A stretch of DNA of 64,000 nt from Hesseltinella vesiculosa (GCA_002104935.1 MCGT01000026.1:62001-126000), one strand, 5' to 3'. Shown: positions 47,677-60,179, counted from the first letter of the stretch. The notes: generated from the sequence alone by a model not told the origin. Translations and numbers: made by a program.

Positions 47677-48548
47677 ATGACGACCAGGACCAAAGTGATT
47701 ATTGTCGAATCCACAGCTCATTGGGAAGCATTGCAACGAGAACGAGCTGAATTCAATGCCTCTACCTCTCCACCACCTGCCACCGTTTTGCCCAATCAAC
47801 CAGCCACGCCAGCTTTTGCCACTCATCGCGCCAGCTCATATACCACCCCACTGTCTCCAGCGAAATCCTCAAGAAGAAAAAGACGTCATGATAACAGTAC
47901 GTTTGCCTTGCAAGCACAGATTCAAGGAAGATAACGATAAAAAAGATTTTTTATGGACCTTTTCACTTGATTAGGTACATTCAAAGATCACCCACAAGCA
48001 GTCTTACGTAAAGAAGACTTGAAACCACCAGGCTATGGGTCAACGCAGAGCTCTCTTTGGACTGCCCTCCAGCAAGATTCACACGTCGCCGCGCCCAAAC
48101 CAGACCCTGGCGCACGTGCACAGCCTCTGCCGAAATCACTGCGTCAATCCTTGAAGCGGCAGCACATTCCTGCCGGCTCCCTCCATCTTTATGAAAAACA
48201 GCTGACGGCCCATCTGTCTGGCACGGAGCCTCTTTTGACCATGGAAATCAACGATCCTTACCAACGTAAAGAGAATATGCAGGCGTATTTTGCCCCTCCC
48301 CCTCCTCTCGCTGACCTCCTTTGCTCTCTCAAAACAACAATGTAGGCTGGATGTTTCATGCGCTGTGCCAATACTACCAAGTGGACTCGTATAGTAAGCA
48401 TCAGCAATGGGAAAGATTAGAGTTATTGATCTGTATTTCTGCTCTTTCAGGTAAAACGGTGGATGGTCGACGTTTCACTTTTGTAGACAACAAGACTTCA
48501 TTAGACTTGCCCACTAGAACTTTTATGGATTTCCTGCATCGCAAATAA
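47677..48548 (+). CDS. small protein of unknown function, possibly R3H-associated-like
   Basis: Four exons (47677-47896, 47975-48265, 48346-48393, 48451-48548), 218 aa. Splicing the 80-bp intron at 48266-48345 is needed: read through, the frame ends at a TAG that is really the acceptor, and the conserved-looking WMFHALCQYYQVDSYS would be lost. A basic patch SSRRKRRHD and KPPGYGSTQSSLWTALQQ precede it; the end is GRRFTFVDNKT, DLPTRTFMDFLHRK. The short HALCQYY ... LP-x-x-x-FMDFL pattern loosely recalls R3H-associated domains, but I cannot confirm it. Cell location and role unknown. Confidence 0.65.
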
Positions 48549-48728
48549 AAAAGCGACAAGAAAGCTTATCCAAATTTGGGCTTGATCACGCACCCTCCGC
48601 TGCTTGGTGCCACCTGCGGTTTTTTTGGAACACCCGCCCTCCCCTTTGTTTTTTTTTGTTTTGTGCTCCTCCTTTCCCCCCTCTCTTCCCTCTTTCCCTC
48701 TCTCGTACGGTCGCATTCTCGTTTTAGG

Positions 48729-50327
48729 ATGCCTGTGAATACAAGGAGCAAGACAAATGCTACGAAACATGAACAAACCACTGGAGCTGTGCCCAAATTC
48801 CGATCCAAACTGACCGCGTTGGACGAGAAAATCGACAATGAAATCGTCTATGAATTTGGTGGACCTTTAGGCGTGTGTGCAATGATGATAGGCTTCCCAG
48901 CCTTGATGTATTACTTTTGGGTGTGTCTGGAATATCACCAGGGTCGTCTGATTTGGCCCACTGCCTGGGACCTCGGCAGCTTGGCTTCGTTCTGGTGGAA
49001 CGACCTTTGGACTCCCATTGTGCAAGGTGCTGCCCCCACCATGCCTGCCTTTTCGATTTATATGGGCTATGTCTTGCTCTCCTTTGTCTTGGCCTATGTC
49101 GCGAATGGTCCGATCGTGGCTGGTTTACCCATTCCCTCGTTGAAAGGAGCTCGTGTCAGTGAAACATATGAAAAAAACTGCGTGGCCAAAAAAAGAGGCG
49201 CTCACCCGCACACACCTTTTTATTTGTTTACAGTTAAAGTATTTGTGTAACGGCTTATCTTCATGGTATTGGACTCTCGCCTTGGCAGCTGCGCTTCATT
49301 CTACGGGTGTGTTCGATTTGGCTTCGATTGTGGATCATTTTGGCAGCATTATGACGATCGCTATCCTGTGGGGTTTCACCATGACCACCCTGGTGTATGT
49401 GGCTAGCTGCGTCCAAGGCACCAACCATCGCATGTCTGGGAACTTTTTTTATGACTATTTTATGGGTGCGAGCCTGAACCCCCGGGTGGGCCATGTTGAC
49501 CTGAAGATGTGGGCTGAGATCCGTGTGCCATGGCCAGTCCTGTTCTTCTTGTCGCTGTCCTGTCTCGTCAAGCAATACCAAGTGCATGGCGAAATCTCCG
49601 CTTCCTTAAGTTTCATGGTCCTCGCCCACTTTTTGTATGCTAATGCCTGTCAAAAGGGTGAAGAGTGCATCCCCACCTCTTGGGATATCTTTTATGAAAA
49701 GGATGGTAAGTGGCTATTTTTTCCCCCGACGCTGGTCTGTCCTTGACAACGTCTCTTTTTTTTTTTTTTTTGGTTTTAGGCTTCATGTTGATCTTCTGGA
49801 ACATGGCGGGTGTGCCTTTTACCTACTGCTATGCCTCGTTGTATCTGCTCAAGTCTGAGTTGGCCACGGGCAAGGCCATCACCCACTCGCTACCCTATAC
49901 GATCTTTTTATACACGCTGCTGCTGGTAGGCTACTATGTGTTTGATACCGGCAACTCGCAAAAGAACCGCTTCCGTATGGAACAAAACGGCTCGTTCTTC
50001 ACCCGCAATGCGTTTCCCCAGCTGCCATGGGGCCACATCAAGAACCCTAGCTACATCAAGACCAAACACGGCAACCTGCTGCTGACCAGTGGTTGGTGGG
50101 GCATTGCACGCAAGCCTCATTACACGGCCGACTTGATGATGTCGATCTCTTGGGGCCTGATCACCGGCTTTGGTTCGTTCTTGCCCTATTTCTACTTTTG
50201 TTTCTTCCTGGTCGTCCTCACCCACCGTGTGTCTCGAGACATGGAACGCTGTGCCAAGAAATACGGCGATGACTGGGTAGAGTATTGCCGCCGTGTCCCC
50301 TATATCTTTATCCCTTATGTGTATTAA
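48729..50327 (+). CDS. ERG4: delta(24(24(1)))-sterol reductase, Erg4
   Basis: Three exons (48729-49154, 49234-49705, 49780-50327), 481 aa, usual for Erg4. It performs the last step of ergosterol synthesis, NADPH-dependent reduction of the C-24(28) double bond, in the endoplasmic reticulum. Seen: FGGPLGVCAMMIGFPALMYY (first membrane segment), TGNFF-type motif SGNFFYDYFMGASLNPRVG, FWNMAGVPFTYCYASLYL, and the C-terminal KNPSYIKTKHGNLLLTSGWW, GIARKPHY and DMERCAKKYGDDWVEYC, all typical of the ERG4/ERG24 sterol reductase family. Several hydrophobic spans. The first donor is GTCAGT. An AATAAAA follows the stop closely. Confidence 0.95.
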
Positions 50328-50639
50328 AAATCAAATGAAATAAAATTAAAAATCCCCTTTTTTTCACTTTGTCTCAGCCAGCGTTGTGGGTGCCACGTAA
50401 ATCACAAATACCTCGTGCAGAAAAAAGAAAAAAGTACGCCTTGGTTATTTTCATTGCGGAGGACATTTGTGCGACCGTGAATGAACGAGGAGGGAAGCCA
50501 CTGTAGAAAAATGAATGGGTACGCATGTTACACGGGGCTCGTCCAATAAAATGCATTTTCTGTTTTTTATGCGACGAGGTTCTGCCTTTCTGTCAAAGAC
50601 GTGAAAAATCATTCCAGTGCATGTCTTGACGAAAGAAAA

Positions 50640-50830
50640 TGGCCGATTTTCGTTGGCTTTGGCTGCGGAATCGGAGATGACATCCTCCTCACTTTTGCAC
50701 TAGAGTATTCTTTCAAACTTTCACGCCGATCTAATCCCTCAAAAGCACTGTGTAATTGCATTTTTTTTTTTTCAAAATGAAGAAAAAAGTGACCGATATC
50801 AGTCTCCTGCACTTCGCTTCTTGGCTGGTG
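50640..50830 (-). repeat. dispersed ~300-bp repeat, inverted copy R6
   Basis: Its reverse complement reads TTCTTCATTTTG, an A-run, ATGCAATTACACAGTGCTTT, GATTAGATCGGCGTGAAAG and GCAAAAGTGAGGA, matching the copy at 50.99-51.15 kb word for word with scattered changes. The two lie head to head. Confidence 0.65.
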
Positions 50831-50929
50831 CACACAGAGCAATTCCAAATGACTTCGAAGGGACCAATGTCCAGCACTTTCCAGCGCAATCCAAAGTGGT
50901 GACAAAGAACTACCAGGTCCTTCCTTGAT

Positions 50930-51250
50930 CATGTCGCACTTGACAATGGTGATTCAACTTGTACAAGGGCCAATGCCAAGGCCAGGAAGCAAAAGATCGT
51001 GTGCTGAGGCTGAACTTAACCACTTTTTTTTTCTTCATTTTGAAAAAAAAATGCAATTGCTGCATAGCACTTTTGAGCCATTAGATCGGTGTGAAATTTT
51101 GAAAGAAATCTCAAGTACAAAAGTGAGGATGATACTGAAAAAATCAGGTTGATTGGTGAAGGTTGCCCAGCCAACCTTTGATCGGTTTCATTTTGGCGTC
51201 CTGATCAAATATCATAGTGCTGAATAAAAAAAATCACTCCGGACAGAGTG
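50930..51250 (+). repeat. dispersed ~300-bp repeat, copy R3
   Basis: Longest, clearest member: GGCCAGGAAGC, CTTCATTTTG plus A-run, TGCAATTGCTGCATAGCAC, ATTAGATCGGTGTGAAATTT, ACAAAAGTGAGGATGATACT, GGTTGCCCAGCCAACCTTTG. Confidence 0.65.
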
Positions 51251-51554
51251 AAGGCCAGCAAACATGCACTGAAATGACTCTGGACATCATTTTACTTTGC
51301 TGAGCGATTTAAGCAATCTCTCTGTATCACAGGTGATGGCAACCAATCACTGAAAATAATTTGCTTTTTATTTTTTTTTTCACCCTAACTGTAACATTTG
51401 TAAATGTTGCATGCTAGAAGCAAATGATGGGAAAGGAGCCTGGTTAAAACCACAGTTCCGTCATCGCTGAAGTACAAGAGGCATATGATGATCATTTTTG
51501 CGCTGGTCGGCCACTACCAAGTTCGGGAGGCGTCTACAGTGTTTTTTTTTCAGC

Positions 51555-51735
51555 ATCGAAGCTTTTGAGATAAATAAATCAGAGAGAGGCTTTGCTTGTG
51601 CGCAACGCTCATGTATGAAGTTGATGCTGAAAAAAAAATCAAACCGATTGGTGCACCTTGAATCTTCAAATCATCAGCCAAAAAACTGCTGTTTTTGCCC
51701 AGGAATCCCTCTGACCATCCTGCCGTAAATCCTCG
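51555..51735 (+). repeat. dispersed ~300-bp repeat, partial copy R4
   Basis: Contains GTTGATGCTGAAAAAAAAAT, GATTGGTGCACC, ATCAGCCAAAAAACTGC and CCAGGAATCCCTCTGACC in the family order; the 5' part is diverged. Confidence 0.5.
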
Positions 51736-52302
51736 AAAATCCTCAAAATGCCAACAAACCCAACTTTTCGCATACAAGTGCAAAATGATGAAAAAGCTCA
51801 CCGCACAAGCCTTCCTTACAAGGCAACAATGGATGAGAGGGGGGGGGTAGACAAGGCAGGCTACTAGGCAATTGCTGGGAATTCCAAAAATGGACATTGG
51901 CCTATTCCTTCATAACAAACAGACATCGTGCTACGATCATTCCCTTTTTATAAGATAAAAAAATAGACAGTGATCTCAAGCAATGCAAGCAGAACGAGCA
52001 ATGTGAGGCAGAAATAATATCAGGCACGTGTTTGCGGTCAAGGGAATAAGCGATGGGCAAGCAATAAACACGCATTTGCATCTCATTTGCTTTGCCCCCT
52101 TAAATGATACTCGATGGCACGCACTGTGTAACATCAAAAAAGTTGCTGAAACATCGTAACAAGAGCGGGCAACCTTGATAAACTTGATAGAGCCATGAGG
52201 TGCAAACTCAGGAGGAATAAAACATGCTTCTTTACTTTTTACGCATTCTCTTTTTTTATTTTTGGTACTTTCTTTCTTTTTTTTTTTTTCTATGGGCAGC
52301 CT

Positions 52303-55300
52303 ATGGATGACAGTCATGATATCACCTTTTTACTTTACAAAATTCGGACCGTGGATCCACGTGTGTATTGGCGGAATGACCATCAGCGGGTAAAGAAAAA
52401 AAAAGGAGAAAAAAGGACGCACCTCATATTTTTAAATAGTTGCAACGGTGCTTGTGGCGTTCCTTTAAAGAATCTTTGAAACGATTATTGCAGCACTGCC
52501 TAGAGATCAACGTAGAAAAGCAGACACTATCCAAGGAAAAAGCAATAGCGATGCAAAGCCAAGTGACAGTGCTGACGTCGCTCGCACGCTCTCTTGTGAC
52601 AGCATCATCCTTACTACGGCCATCGCCGAACAAAGCAAGGGAAGCGCCGATCAGCCCTACCGAGGACGGCATGATGCTCAAAAAGGAAACCGATCGCATT
52701 ATGATTTTTGACTGGCTGGAAGAACAACTGGATTGTTTGGTGGGGCTGGTTTCTGAAATCAAATTGGAACTCATGCCTCAGAGATGGTATCTTCATCCGG
52801 AATGTTTAATTGACGTAAGAAAAAAAAAAGCAAAGGAGGCAGGCACAAAAAATAATAAAAAACCGAGGTCGATCCTTAACATACACTCTTTTAGATGAAT
52901 GTGACCAGGGTGATTCAGCAGTGTGGTATGATAGTAGATATCATGCTATTGAACTTTGCTTCTGAAATCCATGATCATTGGCCATTGGCCATTCCATATC
53001 TTTTGGCAAGGTTGGCTGTCAAGGAAATCCGGGACCCTTTTCAGCAAATGCGTGTGATTGGCTCTCCAGCTCCGCTTGTTCATGCAGTGATAGGTAGAAG
53101 ACCGTCCCCCCCCTTTTTTTTTATTTTTCCTTTGCCCCCACCCAACGACTGTAATCTCCCATGCCCCTTTACCCTACATACCTTCAAAAACCGTCGTTCG
53201 TCTATTTTTATCCAATGTTGGCTTATATTTTGTTTCTTTCTCTTTTCCCTTTTTTCTGATTAGATCCAGTCCAGATGGTTCAGCATGGTGAACTGGAGCC
53301 TCTGCCTTCCCATGACCAGCAAAACAATTGTCGCGTTTTAAAAGATCCGTTTCATACCAAAAAGGAAACCCTGCGTAAACGCCCCAGTTGTGCCAGTCTG
53401 CAATCTCATCACAGTCAAGCTGGCGTAAAAAAACAGCCGCATTTCCAAAAAAAAACACAGTTCCTTGACGTTTTTTATTTTTTTTTTATTTTATTTTACA
53501 TTTTATCCGCGTGATCAATGTGTAGTTTTATTCGTCGTCATCGTCTTGTACATCGTCGTCGTCGTCTGGTCATGATTCGTTGTTTCCATTGTCCCCAACC
53601 AAAGAAGACGATCCTTGGGAGTGCGAATTGCCAACAGCCAAAAGGACACCTCGTCGAGCGTCGCTGGCCTCCGTCACCATCCTTGGTTCGCCCTCCAGTC
53701 GTAAAACACGCATTCGAATGAGCCATGATCCAGCCTTACACCTGACCCCATGCCAGCATCCCCATCCTCCATCCATGCCTCCCACCCCACCACCATCATC
53801 GGGCTTGACCAAGAAACCCGGTGCGCTGACCGCTACGCCCCGCCCTACCCATCCGCCTCTGGTGTCGATCCATACCGAGTATGCCTCGCCAACGTTTATT
53901 CATCAACAGCAGCCTCCAAACGAGAAACACCCCCGCCGATCGCTGAAACTGTATCGATCCGAAAGCGACCTTCGCCGTCTCAAGTCCATCTTCTTGCCTT
54001 CGTCCACGCCCCAAGTGCACCTGCCTCTACGCGAGAAGAAACCCTCGCACCCGTTGCTTTCCACCATACTCCGCCCTTTTGCTGTTGCGCGCACCCCCAG
54101 CCAGCGCGACTCTCCTGGTCCGACTCTGCACAAATCTGAAAGGTAACGCGTGGCTACAATATTCACAGTTACCGTCACTCAACCTTTCTACTCGTTAGTG
54201 CTTGGCATCTTTGGCGACATAAGAAGCGTCAACCGTCGCTGGCCTCTTTGAAAAAGTCGGCCAGTCAACAAATGGAAGACGTAAGTTCCGTTTTTGTACA
54301 AGTGAAAGCTCATGTCTTTGCTTCTTAGAACCCTACGCCCACTTCCGGTCGGTCCACCCCCTTTGCAGACCTGATGATGTGGAATCGACCCAGCGAAGGC
54401 TCCATTTTGCATCTTTCGGAAAATGGCCAAGAGGTGCTCTTGATGGAGAGGATCGATGGTCGTTTCCAAGTGTTGGCAGGCACTGTTGACAAGCTTTTTG
54501 TCAAGCTGGCCGATGAGACCGTCCAAGGTAACAAAGGGAGGAAGAAACCGCAAAACCTTGCTCACTCTTTATTTTCATTTTTTTATCTGCGGCATGGGGT
54601 GGGGTTAGATTTTGATTATGTGGATGCCTACATCTTGAATCACACGGAATTTATTACGTCGGACGAATTCCTGGAGAATCTCATGGCTCGCTTTTACTTG
54701 GAACCTCAACTCGGTGAATTGGACTATTTTAACAAATGGCAGCGCATCATTCAAACAAAGCAAGTGGCTGATCTCTCATGTTCACTCTAACCCCTCTTTT
54801 TTTTTTTTTTTAACGAATCCATTAGGGTGCTGCATGTGATTCTTCGCTGGATCAAATTGCAGTTTATGGACTTTAAATGCAACCCTGTTTTATTGACACG
54901 TCTGCGTGCATTTATCACTGGTGACATCCCCCGCGCTGGCTTCTTGACCGAGGCCACTTCTCTCTGTGACCTCTTGGACTCTCAGGTATATTGACCGTGC
55001 ATTTGCCTACAACTGATGTCCTCCCCTTTTGGTTTACAGGAATCCCAACATGATCAACCGCGCCATGTGATTATTCAGGCCATTGCCAAGTACAACCGCG
55101 GTCATCAAAGACCAGCCTCACCCGAGTCACCTTTTTCACCTTTGATCCCCTCCATGCCTGATAGCACTGGTATGCTGCTGTCCCTGTCCAGCAAAGAACT
55201 TGCCCAGAGCTTGACACTGGCCGATTTCTATCTTCTGAAATGCATCACTCCCTTTGACATATTACACCACGTGCGCAAACCTCATCTCAACCACTGCTCT

Positions 55301-56119
55301 TATCATGAAAATTACATTGACCGACTGACCAAGCGTGCCAATCAGGTAAACCACGAAAACAAGGGGTGGCGGGCTTTTTTTTTTAACCACACCCTTGACT
55401 TGGTGCTAGCTCGGCGACTGGGTCCATCATATGGTCTATAGCCATTCGGGTCGGACTCGCAGTTTACTGTTGAAAAAAATCATTGACATTGCAAAGGTAA
55501 AACAACGACAGAAAACCAAGAAGAGAGGGGGTTGGGAAAAAAAGGGGAACCTCCTTCTTGTTCTGATCTTGACTAAATTTGAAAAATTTTATTTGGGGGT
55601 TGGTAGTTTTGCTTAGAATGGAACAACTTTCATACAAGCATGATATTGACAACAAGCTTGCTGCAACCCAGTATTCAAAAGCTACAAGAATGGAGTTCGG
55701 TGGCAGCTCAAGAAGACTTGACAGCCTTGATGGGCTTGTTGGATGTGTCCAACAACATGTACGTTTACCGGCAAGCACTGGGCCAAGCCAAGCCGCCGCT
55801 GGTACCTTTTTTCCCGTTGTTACTCAAAGACTTGACGTTTACGATGGATGGGAATGCGACCGTGTATGCACCGACCTCTGCAGGCGATCCGCCTACTCCG
55901 CTACCTTACTTTTCCAATGACCAACTGATCAACTTTGCCAAATATCGGACCCTGACCCAATGCCTGCATGGCGTGCTCCGAGCGACTTTTGAAGATTATG
56001 CCTTCTCGGCCTTGCTAGGTGACTGGCTGTTTGTGGATCACCTTCAGCGACCGCCCGACCCTGCCTACCCCTTGGATCAGGTGGCCTCGGTCATGGAGCA
56101 AAGCCTTTGGTCTTGTTAA
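52303..56119 (+). CDS. Ras-family guanine nucleotide exchange factor (RasGEF_N + RasGEF/CDC25)
   Basis: Twelve exons: 52303-52389, 52440-52814, 52895-53093, 53264-53424, 53526-54142, 54199-54280, 54329-54527, 54609-54759, 54826-54985, 55040-55345, 55410-55496, 55607-56119. 978 aa. An N-terminal helical region (to about residue 275) and a disordered Ser/Pro region precede a RasGEF_N domain (about residues 510-650: GTVDKLFVKLADETVQ, DFDYVDAYILNHTEFITSDE). The CDC25-type catalytic domain (about 710-965) shows QSLTLADFYLLKCITPFDIL, LGDWVHHMVYSHSGRTRSL, CLEWNNFHTSMILTTSLLQP, KPPLVPFFPLLLKDLTFTMD and LINFAKYRTL. It activates a Ras/Rap-type GTPase by GDP release. Intron 8 (from 54760) is GC-AG. The upstream extent of exon 1 is the least certain part. 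Confidence 0.9.
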
Positions 56120-56928
56120 GCCTGACCCTTTCCCTCTCTCCCACTCTCTCTCTCTCTCTGCGGCATTTCAATACCCTTGGCTTCATTTTTTTTTTTTCAT
56201 GTCTTCCCTCTTTGTCTTTCAAAAAGTACCCATTTGCACACAAATATATATATATGGATAATAATATATTTCTCTTTTTTTACGTGAGCATTCAAGTAAA
56301 GAAAAACCTCGTCACCAAAAAAAAAAAAAAAAAAGTCTCCTCGTATTTATGGCCAAAATAGCCAATGACGATCCAATGTTAAGGAGACAGCTAAAAAGTA
56401 ACCAAGCCGATAAGTCTATTGTCAAATAGCCTATTGCCTGGTGCTCCTGGTAAAAATGCAATAGATTGTATTTGGAGGCGGGGGGACATGTTATTTTCTT
56501 CAGTGGTCAAAAAGAATGGCTACGAAGCCAGTTTGGAAAAAAGACAATCCAAAAAAGGAAATCGCAGAGTGATTCGTTTTTTTTTCTGACTCGGGACTGG
56601 GCTAGAGGGTATAAATACAGCCAAAGGAGAAAGAGAGGAAAACGGCGAGTGCGTCTTTCTTTCCCACTTTTTTTCTTTTTTATATCTTCACCCCCCCTCT
56701 TTTTGTGTGTGTGTGTGTGTAGCTTTTTAAGCTCTCGGACTTTGGTTTCTATCAACTGACCTATTTTTTACTCGCGTCTTATTTCTTTCTTCTTTTTTTT
56801 TACACCTCTTTTTTTTTTTTACTTGTCCTTTTGCTGATCCTACAAACGTACAAACCCATTCTTCTCTATAATTATTATTATTATTATTTTTACCAACTCG
56901 ACCATCCTACAAGTTTATCTACATCTCG
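56120..56928. promoter_or_regulatory. intergenic region with candidate TATA box of the PHD gene
   Basis: 809 bp. A TATAAATA at 56610-56617 in a locally GC-richer setting, followed by long pyrimidine-rich and TG-repeat leader sequence up to the ATG at 56929, suggests a TATA promoter with a long 5' leader. No ORF. Confidence 0.4.
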
Positions 56929-59558
56929 ATGGCGTCTGATGAAGTATGTGATCCATTCAAACCGAACAACGACTGACTTTTTGACACTTTTTAGGAAGCA
57001 TGTGCCGTTTGTGGCAATGACCGTGGATTAAAAAAGAATCCAATTATATTTTGTGACGGCCAAGGTAAAGTGGACTTGTTTGTGCCTGCAGTATCATAGA
57101 ACTTATTTTTTTTTTTTTGCATAGACTGTAACTTGCCTGTGCATCAAAGCAAGTACCCACCCAAAAAAAAGAAAAAAGGCATGCAAGCTGACCCTTTTTT
57201 ATATTTATATATTTATATTAGAATGCTATCATGTTTCCGTGATCCCTGATGATCAATGGTTTTGCGAACGCTGTGAAGTGAAACAAAAAGGCATCGAACC
57301 TGTAAGTGTAGCCCTCTTTTTGATTCAAGGATTCACCCCCCCTTCTTACTTGCTTTATAGAAAGTGATTTGCTGCCCTTCTACCGACGGAGCCTTGAAAA
57401 AAACCACCCAAGGTGATTTTATTCATGTGGTGTGTGCCCTCTGGAACGATGCCATTCGTGAAAACGATCTTCCTTACAGCGTGCCTGAACGTCTGTTGAA
57501 CGTCAAGGCAAGTGACACTCGATTCATTTGCCATGGGTGCTTTGTACCACCTCTAACCCTGCCTCTCTCATTTTTTTAGGTATGTGACATTTGCAGTAAA
57601 AAAACTGGTCTATGTGTTGAATGCGAACGTCCCAAATGTACAAAGTAAGAGCCTTCGCTTTGACTAGCCCCAAACTGACCCGCCTCTTTTTTTTTTCTTT
57701 CCTTAAGCCGATACCACGTGACCTGTGCCATCAAGGCTGGCTACATCGAGCCTGAACCAACCATGCCTGCGCAATATATATTTGAATGCCCTACCCATCA
57801 ACCTGTCCGACCGGCCCGCGCCCGTGGCAAACCTCGTCGAAAAGCTCAGCAAGATGAAAACGAAGACATGGAAACCGAGGACGACTCGCCCAATGAGAAA
57901 CAAAGTAACGATGACGACGATGACGAAGGTGACTCGGACGAAGAAGCCTCCAGTGATGACCAGCAAGAATCAGACGACTCGGACGAGATGGGCCTGACGC
58001 CCCGCAAACGCTCTCGCAACAAACTGGCCGCCTTGGCCAAGAAACGCCGCGGCAATGACGGCAAGACCCGAGGCAATCTCCAACAACTGCTTTTACAAGA
58101 CCAGAGCGACTCGGATGACAACATGGGCAGTCGTCATTCCTCCAGCAGCAACAGCACCACCTCGTCCACCCGCAAGCCCAATAAGCCCAACGGGCCCAAG
58201 CCCATGGACGTCGACAAGTCCTCCAGTGCCAAAAAGGAGCCCAACGGCCACACCAACCTGTCCATCGGCCCAGCCTCTCAGCGCGAACGATTCGAAGCCA
58301 AGCGCATGAAGGTCGACATGAAGAAAACAAATACCACTCCACCCAGCTCCCCCAGCCTACTCAACGCGAAAGCCACACCACCGGCCACCAACCAACCCTC
58401 TGCCACAGCCGTGCCTGCCGTGCCTGCCATGCCGGCGGTGCCTGCGCTGCCTACCATGCCTACCGTGCCTCCCCCCGGCGCCCCCCACCCTGCGCTGGCT
58501 TTAGATCTGAACAAGCAGCCCCATACCAACAAGGATACCATCAATACATCTGTATCATCAGTGCTGCCCAATGGCGCCAAACAAAAACTGCCCAACAAAT
58601 CCCATCTGGCTCCTTCCATGCCCAAAGTCCTCAACGGCAATCCTCCTAGCCGACCACCTGCTTCCGCCATCCGCAAACCCTCTTCCAGCAACATCAAAGA
58701 TCTCAACGAGGTAGCTTTTTTTTTATTTGAAAATAACCTTTGGCTCATGCTCCTTCTTTAGATCCAAAATGAAATGAACGCTAACGCTCAACGATGGGGC
58801 ATGGATCGGAAAAATAGCCAGCCAACGTAAGTACATGACGAGAGGAGGGGAAGGGCAGAGGCGATGCCTCTGTATTTTATAATTTTTTTAGAAAGGAAAA
58901 AGACACTTGTGCCCATGCCCTGAAACCTTGCCAACCCTCTGGGTTATTCATTACTGAATGAGGCTGCGCCGTTGTTTTTTTCTTTTTCTTTTTTCGTTTG
59001 GGATCTTGGGGTTGCTTTTATTTGGGTAAACTCGGATACTCCCCCCTCTGCTTGTTGTTCAAGACAAAGAGAATAGACGCATCTCACCTCCATTTCCTTC
59101 TCTCTTTAGCATGGATATGAGCATGATCAAGAACATGATCGGCGAGGCCGTGGAAATGGCCATGCAAGGTAAAGAAGAAGAAGAAAAAATAGACCTATCA
59201 GAGATACTCATGTTTTTTTTTCTGTGTAGCCAAACCTCCCATGCCATTGCCACAAGGTCCAGATCCAGGCATGCAACAACTGTATAATCGTATACAGAAC
59301 AGCAACCAAGAAATCGGCCGACTCAAGGAAGAACTGCGGCGCATGAATGAATTCAAACGAAGCGTGGTGGATGTGTTTGATGGTCTGAACGTGCGAGTGC
59401 CAGGCCGACCCAAAGTCAACCTGAGCAACATTGATGAATATGTCAACGATGTCAAGGGTATGTTGCTGCGGTTAGGCCCTGTCGATGACAAGGCTCGGGA
59501 TCGTATTGCTTCCTATGTACAAGATACCATCAAAGACGCTCCCTCCTCTTCTTTCTAA
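56929..59558 (+). CDS. AF10/AF17-like PHD - extended-PHD chromatin protein
   Basis: Ten exons: 56929-56943, 56995-57064, 57125-57148, 57222-57301, 57361-57507, 57580-57644, 57708-58710, 58762-58826, 59110-59168, 59230-59558. 618 aa. A PHD finger (CAVCGNDRGLKKNPIIFCDG, DCNLPVHQKCYHV, WFCERCE) is followed by a zinc knuckle and extended PHD (VICCPSTDGALKKT, FIHVVCALW, VCDICSKKTG, RYHVTCAIKAGY, ECPTH), the PZP module of AF10/AF17 and BRPF/JADE proteins that reads the histone H3 tail. An acidic and Ser-rich linker, basic RKRSRNKLAALAKKRR and a Pro/Ala-Val repeat follow. The coiled-coil end (EIGRLKEELRRMNEFKRSV) may correspond to the AF10 leucine-zipper part that binds DOT1. Introns 3 and 5 are GC-AG; exon 3 is only 24 nt. 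Fragments of its last exons recur at least seven times in the window. Confidence 0.88.
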
Positions 59559-59739
59559 TCCCCTCATCTCTTTATTCCATTTCGTGTATATTGTTTTCTT
59601 CCCAATGTTGTTATTTCCCCCCCCCCTCCCACACTCTATGGAGTTTTTCCCTTTGTGCATTCTGACCTTCTCTTTCACGCCACTTTTTTTTTTTTTTTTT
59701 GAAAATAAATAAATAAATCACGGCATTCCCTTCCTGTTT

Positions 59740-59935
59740 GAAATGAGCACCTTATCCAAACCGAATAGATACCGAGAAAAAAAAAGAGATGCATTTGTGT
59801 TATTGGGTCCCGTAAATGTGTGACTGAAGGGTTAGGGAGTGATCAGAATAATAAAACATGGAGTGGGTGGTGACCTTTTTGGCCTGAGCTTTTGCTGCGT
59901 CAGTTGCACAAAGTCTCATGTCACACATTAATATC
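59740..59935 (+). repeat. PHD-gene 3' flank, duplicated at 62.19-62.47 kb
   Basis: Words GAGATGCATTTG, TATTGGGTCC-GTAAATGTGTG, GGTTAGGG-GTGATCAGA, GGCCTGAGCTTTTGC and GTACAAAGTCTCATGTC-like sequence occur in the same order in both places. Confidence 0.7.
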
Positions 59936-59987
59936 TGGGAGCCGCAAGAGGACAAGCATTGCAGATTTAAAAAATATGTGAATAAGC

Positions 59988-60164
<177 letters not shown>

Positions 60165-60179
60165 TGTCTTTGTTAAAAA

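Larger units (their letters stand above)
50328..52302. other. gene-free region rich in the dispersed repeat
   Basis: About 2 kb with an inverted copy of the dispersed element (50640-50790), direct copies (50930-51250 and 51555-51735), the 28-bp word shared with 43.69 kb, and T-runs. No ORF is convincing. The right end must contain the promoter of the RasGEF gene. Confidence 0.55.

Noticed and set aside
48266..48345. Read-through end of the small unknown gene at 48345
   Set aside because: The TAG is the intron acceptor, the segment has a donor and a CTGAC branch-like site, and splicing recovers a conserved-looking continuation.
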